The position numbers and the translations under genes are program-made. From contig NC_081842.1 in NCBI RefSeq assembly GCF_963259705.1, forward strand, positions 34,995,796 through 35,059,795: a stretch of 64,000 nt of DNA, read 5' to 3'. This stretch comes from Myotis daubentonii. Lineage: Eukaryota; Chordata; Mammalia; Chiroptera; Vespertilionidae. How positions within the stretch are numbered: position 1 is the first letter of the stretch; each line of letters starts with the position of its first letter. Of this stretch, positions 1 through 10,909 are shown in pieces. The notes under the pieces are model-generated. The model worked only from the letters and a program-made list of their open reading frames with translations. It was not told the DNA's origin and ran no database searches.

Positions 1-214
1 CAGGGATGTACTCTAGTTTGGTAGGTGAGTAGCAGGAGTAGGATTGAAGCTCCCAACTTCTTTTCCACCAGTTGAAGCAGATACAGAATACTTAGACCTT
101 CATCAAACTCCCACATATGGCCCTTTCTTTGCTTCAGGACTTCTGCAGAGGCAATAACTTCTCCCCAGAAAGCAAATGCAAATGCACATGTGCACACACA
201 TCTGTGTTTCAATA

Positions 215-450
215 CTCAATTGAGAATGCCTTCCCTGACCATTGTCCCTTTCCTCTCTCTTCTCCAGATGGATCACTCCTCTTTCCTTTATTGCAAAATT
301 CCCGCAAAATACTTATCAAGGTCTATTATTACTGTTTGTTTGTGTTCTTCCTGTGACTATGAACTCTATAACAGAAACCATGCTTTTTATCTTTGCATTC
401 TTATCATCTAGCACAGGGCTCAATAAAATTGGGGTACATATTTATAGATG
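215..450 (+). repeat. L2 LINE 3' end, old
   Basis: The stretch contains the L2-like 'gccttccctgacca' motif, then the degenerate region ending in 'agcacagggctcaataaa', the hallmark of the L2 3' terminus. It is strongly diverged, as expected of an ancient mammalian repeat. The bases before it (60-215) may belong to the same copy but are too decayed to claim. Confidence 0.6.
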
Positions 451-1020
451 ACATGGGCAAATAAAGAAGGAAGAACAAAAGAGAGAGAAATTCAGGAAAG
501 AAGAGAGGGAAGAAAAGGGGGGAGGGAGGGAGTGTTGGATTCATTTGGTTTGCAGATATGCAGAGAAGGAAATAAAGCTAAGTTTAATAGAATACTATTT
601 TTTGAAACCCCCCAATCCCCAGGCCCCAAACAGCAGCCCTGATTCTGATGGCAGAGTTTAGTTAGCTCAAGGATAACACAAGGCAGCAGTTGAATGACAT
701 TAAACTGCTCATGAGTTCATGCCCAAACCAATTCCCTCTGCAGGGAGATAACATTTCTGTAGTCTTCTGTGGTACTTTTAGAATCTCTCCAGGCTATGGT
801 GGCAACAGATTTAGTAGACAAGGGGGAACTAGCAGCACATCACATGAACCGAACTGGAAAATGTCCTGGCCAATTAACGGCAAATGTCTGTGGCAATTAA
901 CAAACAGCCTGGGAACAAAGACTATCTATGTTGTTATGCTCAGTCCTGGAATGTTTATTGTCTCTTCGTGTCTTTAGTTTTATAGTTTCAACATTTGAAA
1001 GATGAATATCCCACTCTTTC
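440..1020. other. No gene seen; purine-rich patch
   Basis: About 465-535 is a GA-rich, simple-sequence-like tract with AAGAGAGGGA-type runs. The rest is unremarkable AT-rich sequence in which I recognise no repeat. The short open frames have no recognisable similarity. Confidence 0.5.
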
Positions 1021-1024
1021 ACTA

Positions 1025-1140
1025 GTTTGTAAGCTCCCTCAAGGACTTAAACCCATTTAATATATCTTTTTATTCACACAACACCTAGCACAGTACTTGA
1101 CTCAAAGTAGAAATGCCATAAATATTTTTGAAATAAATAA
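1025..1140 (+). repeat. L2 LINE 3' terminus
   Basis: The order 'gtaagctccctcaaggac', 'cctagcacagtacttgac' and a closing ATAAATA-rich tail is the L2 3' end in sense orientation. The tail runs into a short A-rich stretch. Divergence is high. Confidence 0.7.
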
Positions 1141-1780
1141 AAAAAGTTCTCCCCCAAACCTGAAGTTTTAGTTTAATTTCCTGCCAGGTGTCCTCTGCAT
1201 GGTTGGGGATATAAATTAAACAGTGTGGCTTACATAGTTCTTCATACTTTTTAGTTGCCTTTATCAAAATGAAAACAGAAAAGTTAGTTTTGATTCAGGA
1301 AGGACTTTTAGAGGTCGTTTAGTTCAGCTCTCCCTTTTCAGATGAGAAGCCTGTTAATTTGGCTTGACTAACATAATGACGCTGGGAATATGGCGAGACT
1401 GATATCAGAAGCCAGTCTCCAGACTCTCTCTCAGTCTAGCGCTCCTTCTTTTACAGCAAGTCTTTTCTCATTACATCTAGCAATCAAGACAACGAGGTAT
1501 CTTTATAAAATTGCTTAAGAAAACAGAAAGTATTCTAGTACATTATGGTAGTTTTCTCACTAACACACATTATCAATCCTTGAATGGTTAGTTTACATTC
1601 AAGAGCCACTTTTGATGGTTTATCATCAACCCTTCCACCTATCTCCTTGAAAGAAAGAATAGAGACCAGCAGTCAAGTTTATGTTTTAGTCCTGATTCCT
1701 TCAGATCCACTTCTGATTACTTCTGTCATATCACTTTATCCTAATTTCCTCTTGGTTAACCTAAGAAAAAAGGTGGAGCT
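1140..1780. other. No gene seen; possible decayed LINE or MIR sequence
   Basis: Near 1320-1350 there is a weak antisense MIR-like stretch ('ttcagatgagaagcctg'). Nothing else is recognised. The 91-residue frame starting at 1584 overlaps the LINE-like stretch downstream and is not credible as a gene. Confidence 0.4.
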
Positions 1781-2240
1781 CCTCTTTTGTAAACCCAGCC
1801 TGCCATCCTGGCACTTGATCTACTTCTCATCAATATCTATAGCCTACCCTCTCTCCTGAAGCTTAGATGTCTCTCTAGCTACTGGTACCACAAACATGGC
1901 TCAAGTACCTTTTTGTACTTTTTTCAATTGCCTTCTTTCTTAAAACCTCCTCACCCTATGTACTTGAATAACTACCCCCAAATTCTATCCTTTTCTCATT
2001 CAGTTTGAAAAAATATACTCATCTGGCTTTATTAGCTTCATTTGTTTCTCATCTCATGACATTCTACTCTCCACTCCCAGAATGATACCAAAATGGCTCT
2101 TACCAAGGGCACAAATTGCTTCCTCATTATCAAATACAGAGGAAATTTTCAGTCTTATGTGACTGCCTCATTTCTTTTCTTTCAAAAAACTCCCAATTCT
2201 TTCAGTTTCCATTATTCTGTGCTCATTTGATAACCTGAAA
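1780..2240 (+). repeat. L2 LINE internal (ORF2) fragment
   Basis: The part around 2085-2170 follows the L2 ORF2 coding strand: a 'ggctcttaccaagggcac' stretch corresponding to 'ctgctcttgtcaaggtcac' of L2, then 'cctcattatcaaatac' and 'ttttcagtcttatgtg'. The upstream C/T-rich part fits the preceding L2 region less closely. Reading frames are destroyed. Confidence 0.55.
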
Positions 2241-2316
2241 TATTTTTATCATGATCATTTTTTTCTGTCTATGTGTGGGTTTCTCTTCTTCTGCCTACAA
2301 TTAAAATGCCTATTTC

Positions 2317-2535
2317 CAGCCAGCATGCCTCAGTGATTGAGCGGCGACCTATGAACCAGGAGGTCACAGTTCCATTGCTGACCAGGACATATGCCTAGGT
2401 TATGAACTCAATCCCGGGTGTGGGGCATACAGGAAGCAGCCGACCAATGATTCTCTCTCATCATTGATGTTTCTATCTCTCTCTCTCTCTCCCTCTCCCT
2501 TCTCTCTGAAATCAATAAAAATTATATTTTAAAAA
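2317..2535 (+). repeat. Ves SINE (bat tRNA-derived)
   Basis: The head is tRNA-like with an A-box-like 'cctcagtgattgagcggc' and a B-box-like 'cagttccattgctgacc'. It is followed by the Ves body ('catatgcctaggtt', 'caatcccgggtgtgg', 'tcattgatgtttctatctc'), a CT-rich tract, 'aatcaataaaa' and an A-rich tail. It is diverged by several percent. I do not see a clear target duplication. Confidence 0.9.
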
Positions 2536-2539
2536 AGAA

Positions 2540-3070
2540 ACATAATAATAACTTCAAGTATCAATATATACTGATGGTCAAAATCTGCATTTTCATCTCT
2601 AACAGTTTTGATATTCAAATATATGCATTCATATAACTATATAATGGGTTCTATGCCCATGTATGATAAGCACTATACACTCATTATCAAAACTCAATTT
2701 AACATCTTTGACCCTCTCCTTTTCCTATACAAATAGAACCACACCAAAAATGTTCTATGTGGGTGTCAAAAAAATTGTGTCAGATAAAATTCAATGTCAC
2801 ATTATTGTAATGTTAATTAAAAAGCCATCCTAAAAAATTGTAATAGGCACAAGAGTGAAGATAGTGAAATATATATCAAATATAAATGACCACACACTAA
2901 CTGAGAAAGTCTCAAATGATCATAAGGCACTCATTTCCCAGGAACTTCTTGCTCCATGTTCCTTCACTCTATTTTTTTAAAATATTTTTTTCCTTGCTCT
3001 TGTCTTTCCCTCTTTGAGAACTGAGGCTGATATGAGAATTGGAACCAATCATAAATGCCATTATATCCAA
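2540..3070. other. AT-rich, nothing recognised
   Basis: No repeat or gene is recognised between the Ves tail and the Helitron remnant. The stretch is A/T rich with no long open frame. Confidence 0.5.
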
Positions 3071-3071
3071 A

Positions 3072-3475
3072 TTAGGGGGTGTGTGTCCCTCAGCCCAGCC
3101 TGCACCCTCTCCAATCTGGGACCCCTTGAGAGATGTCACGCAGGATCGGGCCTAAAAGGGCAGCTGGACATCCCTCTCACAATCACGGACTGCTGCCTCC
3201 CAACCTCTTGCTTGCATGCCTGCCTGATCACCCCCTAACCACTCCCCTGCCAGCCTGATTGACACCTAACTGCTCCCCTGCCAGCTCAGTCACCCCTAAC
3301 TGCCCTCCCCTGCATGCCTGGTTCCCCCCAACTGCCCTCCCCTACTGGCCTGATCACCCATTACTTCCCTCCCCTGCTGGCCATCTTGTGGTGGCCATCT
3401 TTGACCACATGGGGGTGGACATTTTGTGTGTTGGAGTGATGGTCAATTTGCATATTACCTCTTTATTGTATAAGA
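3072..3475 (-). mobile_element. Helitron (HeliBat-type), 3' end eroded
   Basis: Read on the minus strand the element starts TC (complement of GA at 3474-3475, followed by T) and continues with the HeliBat 5' block whose plus-strand form is 'gtcaatttgcatattacctc'. The interior has the 'ctcagcccagcctgcaccct' and 'aatctgggacccc' blocks and five or so decayed copies of a roughly 32-bp CCCCTAACTGC-type unit (3190-3390). The left edge is TTAG without the usual terminal hairpin, so the 3' terminus looks lost. No transposase is present, so it is non-autonomous. Confidence 0.75.
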
Positions 3476-3554
3476 TTCATGTTAAGGTTCAAATTTACTA
3501 AATTTATTTTACCTGATGATATCACTATCAACCTAAGTGGTATCTATCTTTTAG

Positions 3555-4170
3555 AATAAAAACTTTGGGCTGATTCTTATATCCTCCTTTCATTACACTC
3601 TACATCCAATTAATCAACAATTCTTAAAAATTGTACTTTTTTCAAATTGACTTTTTTTTTAAATCCTCAAATGTTCATAATGTTTTTGTGTTTCCTAACC
3701 TATACTTTCATCTTTTTCTAGACTACCAAACAGCCTTGCATTGGGCTGCGTCCAGGCTTCTCCTACTAACTTAGAACTGAGATTCCAGAGAACATGTAAG
3801 GCACTCAGGCCCTCTCTGACCCTACATCCCATAATCCTGGTTGGGATTTTAAAACATGACAAGATTTTTCACACCTCATTCTTCACTAATAGAATCCAGA
3901 ACTACCTAATTGTTCACCTGGTAATTGCCCATTGCCCTGTGAAGACTAACCTGCAATTTTATCTAAGAAGCCATCCCTGTTATATCCTTTCTCTATTCAA
4001 TGAATACAATTGACTATGCCCTATTTTTAGTGTCTACTTTTTATATGTATTCATGTGTCTTTCAAAATATCTATAACATTTAATTATACTCGATCAATTT
4101 TTTTTTTCTCTTTCCCACTAAAGTTGTAAATTTATTGAGGATGGGGCTAAATGTGATTCAGCTCTAGGTA
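3555..4170 (+). repeat. L2 LINE, 3' part
   Basis: 3555-3620 matches the L2 stretch ending 'acatccaattaatcaac'. After a gap, 3940-4000 has 'aagaagccatccctg', and 4115-4150 has 'ccactaaagttgtaaattt...gaggatgggg', both typical of the last 500 bases of L2. The copy is old and heavily diverged. Confidence 0.55.
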
Positions 4171-4174
4171 TAGA

Positions 4175-5265
4175 TAGTATATACAGGTATGTATAATTAT
4201 TTTTAAAACTACATAACATTGTATGCATTGTATAATATACTCACCATTTTTTTTAAAAATGAGAAAGTAAAAGAGATCGCAAATGCCATCTGGAAGGTCA
4301 TCTGGAAGGCAGAGGTCAATTTAAAAACAATAGGTAGGAAAAGGGAAACTATGACAGAAAACCTACAGATGGCAAAGAGAAAGAATCTGTTAGTTGCCAC
4401 TTTCCAAATCATGACCCCTCTTTTGAAGTGAATCTTTTGCCTTATTTTCTATTCTTTCTTATCTCATGAGCAAGTGAGAGAAAGCCTCATTGGTTAGAAA
4501 CATACACCAGCACTGATCACTCTAACTCAACATCTAGACAAGAAACTAGCAAAAACATGAAGCATGAAGTAAAAGAGAGAATTTCCCCCAAAATAAGTTT
4601 ATAAACTTAGGGGAATAACAGAATTGTAAATTTACCTTGTTGTCATCATTTAAATAATAGATTATTACAAATAATACATATCCAGATTTGATATTTTTCT
4701 CATCTGCTGCAAGTATCAATTTGAAGAAGTAGAACATTTTAATAGGGAGCTAGGTATTCCAATGAAAATAACGTAACAGTGACAACATGAGAATTTCAAT
4801 GCAGAAAGGACTTAGGGGCAGTCATTTGGCTGGAATCCAAGGCTCAGAAACTTATCTGAGGGATATGTTGGTCATGAATGCTTGCTGATTTGCTGAAGAG
4901 TATGTTTTCTTTGGGTAAAGCTTAAGGAGAGAAGTGTGGTTGATAGAGATTGTGAAGGGGATAAATCTGCTCAAGCCATCCAGGTGTGCTGACAATAAAA
5001 ACACCACCTGTGCCTGCCTTGTTGAAATTTTTGGGTTTGGTTTTCACTTTATGAACACACTGAAAAGACAAATCAAATAATTAGAATTAAAATGTCTAAA
5101 AATTAATGAGTAATCATATTTTCTGAACCAGAAAAATTAAAATTATATAAAACAACAATGATGGGAATCAGTGTAAAAGTTTCTTCATACTATATTCAAA
5201 GGTATAGAAAAATTAGTAAAAGAGCCCTGCTTCTACCTTCCTTTATATTCAAGCTTTATATATAA
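4175..5265. other. AT-rich, no gene recognised
   Basis: A stretch of unassigned sequence. Overlapping open frames on both strands near 4209-4431 are mirror images of one A/T-rich patch and show no recognisable protein features. No SINE, hAT or Helitron landmarks are seen. Confidence 0.5.
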
Positions 5266-5722
5266 CTAGAGGCCTGGTGCATGAAAATTTGTGCACTGGA
5301 GGGGAGGTTTCCCTCAGCCTTGACTGCCCCCCTCACAGTCTGGAAGCCCTCAGGGGATGTCCTACTGATGGCTTAGGCCTGCTTCCTCAGCCCTCACTTC
5401 TTAGAGCTGGCCCTGCCCCCTGCACACTTGTGTGTGGGCGTGATCTGGGGCCAGGTCTGCTGGGGGAGGGGCTGTGGGAGGTCGAGGCACCACAGTCACA
5501 CCCCGTCCAGCCTTTGTGGAGGCTCCGGTACCATGGGCCACCCCACCTCTGTGGAAGGAAGGCCTGCGACTGGCACTGCCCCGCCTGTCCCTGCAGATCG
5601 AGGCACTGACCCACCTCTCCTGTGCCACCAGCCCTTGGCCCTGGCAGCTGCTGCAGCTTTGTCCAGAGGACGTCTAAAAGACATCTGGTCTAATTAGCAT
5701 ATTACCCTTTTATTAGTATAGA
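5266..5722 (-). mobile_element. Helitron (HeliBat-type), complete ends
   Basis: The left edge reads A|CTAGAGGCC (3' end CTAG on the minus strand, host A at 5265). Next comes the terminal hairpin arm 'tgcatgaaaatttgtgca'. The right edge ends '...ttattagtataGA' followed by T, the 5' TC terminus. There is no target duplication, and insertion is between A and T as expected of Helitrons. The interior is GC-rich (from 'tgccccctgcacact' to 'ccacctctcctgtgcc') and carries open frames on both strands with no recognisable domain. It is non-autonomous and the first of a tandem pair. Confidence 0.9.
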
Positions 5723-5725
5723 TGA

Positions 5726-5901
5726 TTAGAGGCCCGATGCATGAAATTTATGCAAGAGTAGCCTTCCTTCCCCTGGTTGCTGGCACCAGCTTCCCTCTGG
5801 CACGCAGAACCCGGGCTTCCCTCACAGCCCCAGCTTCTTCCGGAAGGTCGTCTGGAAGGACATCTAGTCTAATTAACATATTGTGCTTTTATTATTATAG
5901 A
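5726..5901 (-). mobile_element. Helitron (HeliBat-type), short, tandem to the previous one
   Basis: It begins TTAGAGGCC (3' terminus, variant of CTAG) only three bases after the previous copy ends. It carries the hairpin-like 'atgcatgaaatttatgca' and the 'tctggcacgcagaacccggg' interior, and closes with 'ctaattaacatatt...attatagA|T', the 5' end. At 176 bp it is an internally deleted derivative. The 3' hairpin and both termini remain visible. Confidence 0.85.
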
Positions 5902-7195
5902 TTTGGCATTATGTCTACTTCATGTTACTTGTGTGAAAGACAGTATTGCATATATTATGTACAGAAACATTATTAAATTGTGGGCTCTGCCTTCATCAAA
6001 GGCCTAATAAAATGGGTGAAATTTCTCACTTGCCTTAGCCTTTATTTGAAAAGAATTTGAAGTGTGTGCCATCAGACAACCACACATTTTCCCTAAACAA
6101 TATTTTTTATCCCCTAAACTCTTTTTAGTTGTAGGGTGGCATAATGTGACAGTAAGTGTCTCCAAGTACTAGTCGAACCAAATTACACTCTTGAATCTGT
6201 GCGTGCTCTGCCTGCTTATGGCAATGTGCCTGTTCTATCGCCCTTCCTCATCAGCTGTCTTGCTAAAGTGTGCAATGAGTAATGACTACAGGGAGATATT
6301 TAATGAAAATGCTACCCATGACTCTGAGCCAATTGTGACCCCTACTATTCTTCTACGATTAAAGAGTAATTACCCATTCCCCATGCAATCGCAATTGCGG
6401 GTGGCAGAGATCTTGGGTTGCCAAAATATGCCAGTAAACTAGTTAACTTTGAAATTTCTCAACATACAGAGGTCTAATATTGACATAGAAATACATAGGA
6501 AGTGGAAAGTCTGGCTCTTGGGAATATTAAATATAAATAGCCTTGCTTCCACTAATTTGGGTGAGAGTTGCAACAACTTTTTAAACAAGCTTTTACATAG
6601 AAGATGAAAGGAAGATGCCAAAGATTAATACTATCAATTTAAGTGGCCAGGATGCATCCAAAAGGCAAACATATAAATCTAAAGCAAATAGAATTGCATT
6701 GCTTAATTTCTGCTTATCATTCATTACACAATTGCCAGGAAGTTAAACATTACATTTTGCAAATCCATCACATCTTAAATTCATTTTGGAGAAGTTCCTT
6801 CTTCCATTATTGTATTGAGCTTTTATGGACCTTTGATGGCTCTCATAGTAATCGGTATAGAGGATCTACAAGCTTAACATAGACTGAAGTTCTGAGAGAA
6901 AAATGATGAATGTATTCTACATTATTCTCTAATTGTTTTCAGTGCCTCCAAACAAAGAGTATGAGCTCTTAATCTGGACCATGACACTTTGTTTTCAATG
7001 GTTATAATTCTAGCAAGGAAAACAAATAAGTTCAGGACTTCCAGTCACTTGTTGCTCAACATGGACAAAGTAGTAAGCAAATTGTAATTTTCACAATGCT
7101 CAAAGCTTAATGGTTTTAGCATTGGAAAAAATAATTTAATATTATTTTAAAAAGTAAATCTGTTCTGTAAGAAATTAATGTTCTAATGTCAATAA

Positions 7196-7200
<5 letters not shown>
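5902..7200. other. No gene or repeat recognised
   Basis: Unassigned AT-rich sequence. The 83-residue frame at 6191-6442 contains a hydrophobic start but has no recognisable family and no supporting signals, so I do not call it a gene. Confidence 0.45.

Positions 7201-7241
<41 letters not shown>
7201..7241. repeat. (TA)n microsatellite
   Basis: About twenty uninterrupted TA units. Confidence 0.97.
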
Positions 7242-7243
<2 letters not shown>

Positions 7244-7599
7244 CTCACATTTTTTAATTTGATATTCTATTCAATTCATTAGTTTTTCAATGAACACACC
7301 TCCCTTTTTTCAGGCACGGGGCTAAAGAAGAGGATATAGAAATGTTTCTTGCCTTTAAGATATGTGTGTTTTAATAGGTCAGATAAACATAAACTAATAT
7401 AGATACAAAAAAGATAGCATACATATGATAATAGAAGCAGGCACAGGAAGATGAGAAGTACAATGGAGCAAATGGTCAATTTGAGACAGGAAAAAGTAAG
7501 GTGGAACGGGAATATCGTCCAAAGGCCTCATAATGAAGATGTCTGTTGTTCTGAGTCTTGAAAGGTAACAGGTTTTTCCATGTGTGTGTGGTGATCTAG

Positions 7600-8105
7600 A
7601 AACATGTCCAAACATTCTTTGACACTCCTTCCACCAAGAAATGAAGTCTAATTCCCCTCCTCTTGAACATGGGTTGTCATTACTTCTAATGAGTAGAATG
7701 CAGCAGAAGTAACACTATATGCCTTTCAAGGCTAATCATAAAAGATGATATAGCTCCCATGTGACTCTCTTGTTCTGTTGATAACCATCTTTTTGAAGGC
7801 CCAAGCCATCCTGCAGAAGTCTCACTCCCCTGAAGCTACCATGCTGAAGAGACCATTTCAAGAGAACACATAACGAGAGGTGCCCAAGGAGACTGCTGTT
7901 TCAGATTTCAGTTGTTTGAGTCATTCAAGTCTAGGAGCCAACATGTGAGTTAACAAGTCTCAGACAATCCCAGTTCCAGCCACCATCTGATTATGTCCAC
8001 ATGAGAGACCTCACTCAGTAAGAACCACCTAGCTAAGTGCCATCAACTCCAGGACTACCCCAAGTGTTGGCATAACTTATAAAGCAGAAGATAACTAGAA
8101 CAGAA
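7600..8105 (+). mobile_element. MaLR (MLT1-like) solo LTR
   Basis: The order of landmarks follows the ERVL-MaLR MLT1 LTR: 'gaatgcagcagaagtaac', 'caaggctaatcataaaag', 'ccatcctgcagaagtctc', 'gagagacctcactcag', 'accacctagctaagtgc' and a closing 'agataactagaacagaat'. It is strongly diverged, an old mammalian insertion. I see no internal retroviral sequence beside it, so it is a solo or remnant LTR. Confidence 0.75.
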
Positions 8106-8431
8106 TAACATGGGCGCAGCCTGTGACAAACTATGGAGACCTACAACATGCTGGTGTTTCCAAGCAAGAACAAGTAGCTGAATATAATGAAAGGATAGAG
8201 TTTGAGTTAGGGCAAGGCAAGAGACAAGACTGAAGAGATTAGTGGAAGTCAGATCGTAAGACGTCCTAATAATTTATGCTAAGGAGTTTGATTTTTTTAT
8301 TCTGGAACTAATCTATATTCATCCACATTTTGAAAAAAAAAAATATATATATATATGTTTATTACTTGTGAAAACATCAGAATACTATTTATTAATTTGT
8401 GAACATATGCACAGTTTAAGAAATAACATGC

Positions 8432-8636
8432 GCCCTGGCCAGTGTGGCTCAGTGGGTTGGGTGTTGTCCCATGCACCGAAAGGGTTGCTGGTTACTGGTT
8501 CAGTCCCAAGTCAGGGTACATGCCCAGGTTGGCTGTTTGATCCCCAGTGGGATGCAGCTGATCAATGTTTCTTTCTTTCTCTCTGCCTTCTTCTCTCTCT
8601 AAAAATCAATAAAAATTTTCTTTTTTTAAAATAAAG
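8432..8636 (+). repeat. Ves SINE with target duplication
   Basis: The head is 'gccctggccagtgtggctca' and the body has 'gttactggttcagtccc' (B-box-like), 'tgatccccagtggga', 'tgatcaatgtttctttc' and 'aatcaataaaaatt'. An imperfect duplication 'aagaaata(a/g)catgc' flanks it, ending at 8431 and 8652. One mismatch suggests moderate age. Confidence 0.93.
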
Positions 8637-8652
8637 AAAAGAAATAGCATGC

Positions 8653-9600
8653 TCCGTAATTGCCTTTAAGTCTCTGAAAACTCTGAGGAACGAACTGCTT
8701 AGATTAGCACTTCGCTTTACTGAAATCAAATCCACCCCTCCTGGATAATGGCTTGTCCAGACATATTACCAGTCAGGGGTTATTTTGTAGTCAGCAGCTT
8801 CAGTGACCCTGGCTTTATTTAGAAAGATTTCAGTGCTTCATTGAAATGGTTCGTCTAAGCACTATGTGCACGGTTAACCTTTCGTGGCTATGGAGATTAC
8901 TAGCATGAGTCTTTAATTATAAGAACCCCGAGTGGAAGAGAGATTAACATATTTGCCAAGTTCACACAGCTTCGTAGCACTAAGGCCAAAAATAAGATCT
9001 ACACCTTTTTTTCAAAGAGCGATTCTTTGCAGAACGCTTTTGACTGGCCAACTAATGGCCATGTTGAAAAGAAAGCAGAATTAAGTTGTAAAGTCCTTAA
9101 TGCTTGCTTGCAATTATTAACAATTTTTTTTTTTTTTTTGGTTTGGCAAATATTGACATTTTGACAATCTATAGCCACTGTTCATTGTTACATGTGTGGC
9201 AGAAAACATGTCTTTGGTATTCATAAATGACAACAGGAAGAAAAGAATCTCACGATATAAGGTCTGTTCACTTTACACATTACATTAACATTCATTGTCG
9301 TATTATAGGGGGGCATTTGAAGAATGTGAGTAGATCCATTTAAGGTAAAATTGGGGAAGTAGCCTGTTACAATGAAATCATTTTGAAGCCTATTAACAAT
9401 TTTGCAAAGTCTTGTCCTATTGCCTCTAAATTTCAGCTGAAGCCCCAAGACAGAAAAAAATGGATAGAGATATTCCCTACATTCTAAAGAAAAGTGTTAC
9501 ACACACCCATATGGACTATAACTTAAGGCAGCAAAATCACTGCAGCAACTTCCTGGAAAACTAGTTCATTAAAGAGGTTTATCATGGTAAACATTATCAG
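8653..9600. other. No gene recognised; poly-T near 9125
   Basis: Apart from a T run around 9124-9140, the sequence is not assigned to a family. The short frame on the minus strand at 9221-9448 has no visible domain. Confidence 0.45.
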
Positions 9601-9603
9601 TCT

Positions 9604-9806
9604 CGCCCTGGCCAGGTGGTTCAGTTGCTTTGAGCATCATCCTATACACCGAAAGGTTTCAGGTTCCATTCCCTGTCAGGGCACATACCTAGGCTGTGGG
9701 TTCAATCCCCAGGCCTATGGGAGGCAACCGATCGATGTTTTCTCTCTCTCTCTCCCTTCCTCTCTAAAATCAATAAACATATCCTCTGTATTAAAAAAAA
9801 AAAAAG
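9604..9806 (+). repeat. Ves SINE
   Basis: 'gccctggccaggtggttcag' opens the element. The body has 'ggttccattccctgtcag', 'ttcaatccccaggcctat' and 'gatcgatgttttctctc', then 'aatcaataaacat' and a poly-A run at about 9792-9804. The host word 'ttatcag' lies on both sides (9595-9601 and 9809-9815) and is the probable target duplication. Confidence 0.92.
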
Positions 9807-9815
9807 TGTTATCAG

Positions 9816-10780
9816 CCTTGATGGAGTATGCCTCCACACCAGTCCCACCCCCGCCCTCAAGATAAGTGAGAAGAAATTTTTTAGATGGCGAAAACATTAC
9901 ATGTCTCTAAAAGGGAACACTGGGAATCTCACTCCCCAGCTGACTGGGGAGAGAACCTGACATCACCCCGGGACCTATACAAACATGGAGACTGGTCCTT
10001 GCCTCTCACCTGTGGAGTTCTGGAGAGAAAGTGCTTAATCTGACTTGATGGCAAGGCAAGTCAAAAGGGCAGCAGTGGGGAGCACTCTACACATAACTTG
10101 TTTAGTGAGACAAGTTTGCGTTCCTTCATGCAAAATGGATTACTCAGGAGGTAGAGTTCAAAACATATGGATAGGCCCCAGCCAGAAGGGCATGCCACAG
10201 GAAGAAGCCGAAAATGTTTCTCACTGTGGGGGAAGTGGAGTGTAAGAAGTCAGCCAGGAAGTGAAGCTCCTGTGTCCGCCAGCATTTGTAAGTTTACCAT
10301 CAAAGAGGACACCGAGATATGAATCCCTGGAGCCCTTCTGCAAAAGAAACACTGCTTTTTCCTCCTACCCCCATCCCTCTCCACACCCCCTAACTCCCCA
10401 CCCTGACTCTGAAGCAGCCAACTACCAAGTAAGTGGAGAGAAGGAGCTAAAAGCCTAAGGCAGCTTTATCACTTCTGATCTCTAATGCCCAGCTCAAACA
10501 TTGGCGGAGACCTGGGGAAAATTTAGAATTGGATGGATGTTTGAAGATTCATTAAGAAGGATTTGACTTGGTAATACCTGGAAATCAAACATATCCTTAA
10601 GCTGAAAGTGACTTGAAAATTGTACGATTTCCTGATCAAGTGATGGGGAGACGGAAGGAATCTTTTTCGAATGCAAACATGGAAGGAACAAAAATCTGTG
10701 TCCCGATTATAACCTCTCAGAATATCGCTCATTCAATAAAGTGGTTATATAGAGAGAAGTCTGAATATTAATACTGTCAC
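9816..10780. other. No gene or repeat recognised
   Basis: Unassigned. A C-rich patch around 10360-10410 ('ccctctccacaccccctaac') is the only compositional feature. Open frames at 10045-10245 and 10261-10458 have no recognisable domain. Confidence 0.45.
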
Positions 10781-10784
10781 TCCA

Positions 10785-10905
10785 GCTCTGTTTGAATCCA
10801 GCTTCATTCATGAAAGTGGGATAATAAGACCTATGTCATGGGCTGTTGGGAAGAATAACAGAGGTAATACATGTATATCATGTAGCATATGCTCACACTA
10901 GCATT
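10785..10905 (+). repeat. MIR SINE, 3' half
   Basis: 'agtgggataataagacctatg' and 'ttgggaagaataacagaggtaata' correspond to the MIR region after the 'ctcatctgtaaaatggg' block. It is diverged and truncated. Confidence 0.6.
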
Positions 10906-10909
10906 CTGT

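Noticed and set aside
3190..3400. CRISPR-like regularly spaced repeats
   Set aside because: Imperfect tandem units without spacers inside a Helitron in a mammalian genome.
5277..5609. 110-codon frame on the plus strand with Cys/Pro/Gly
   Set aside because: Falls within a complete Helitron, with three competing frames on the other strand.
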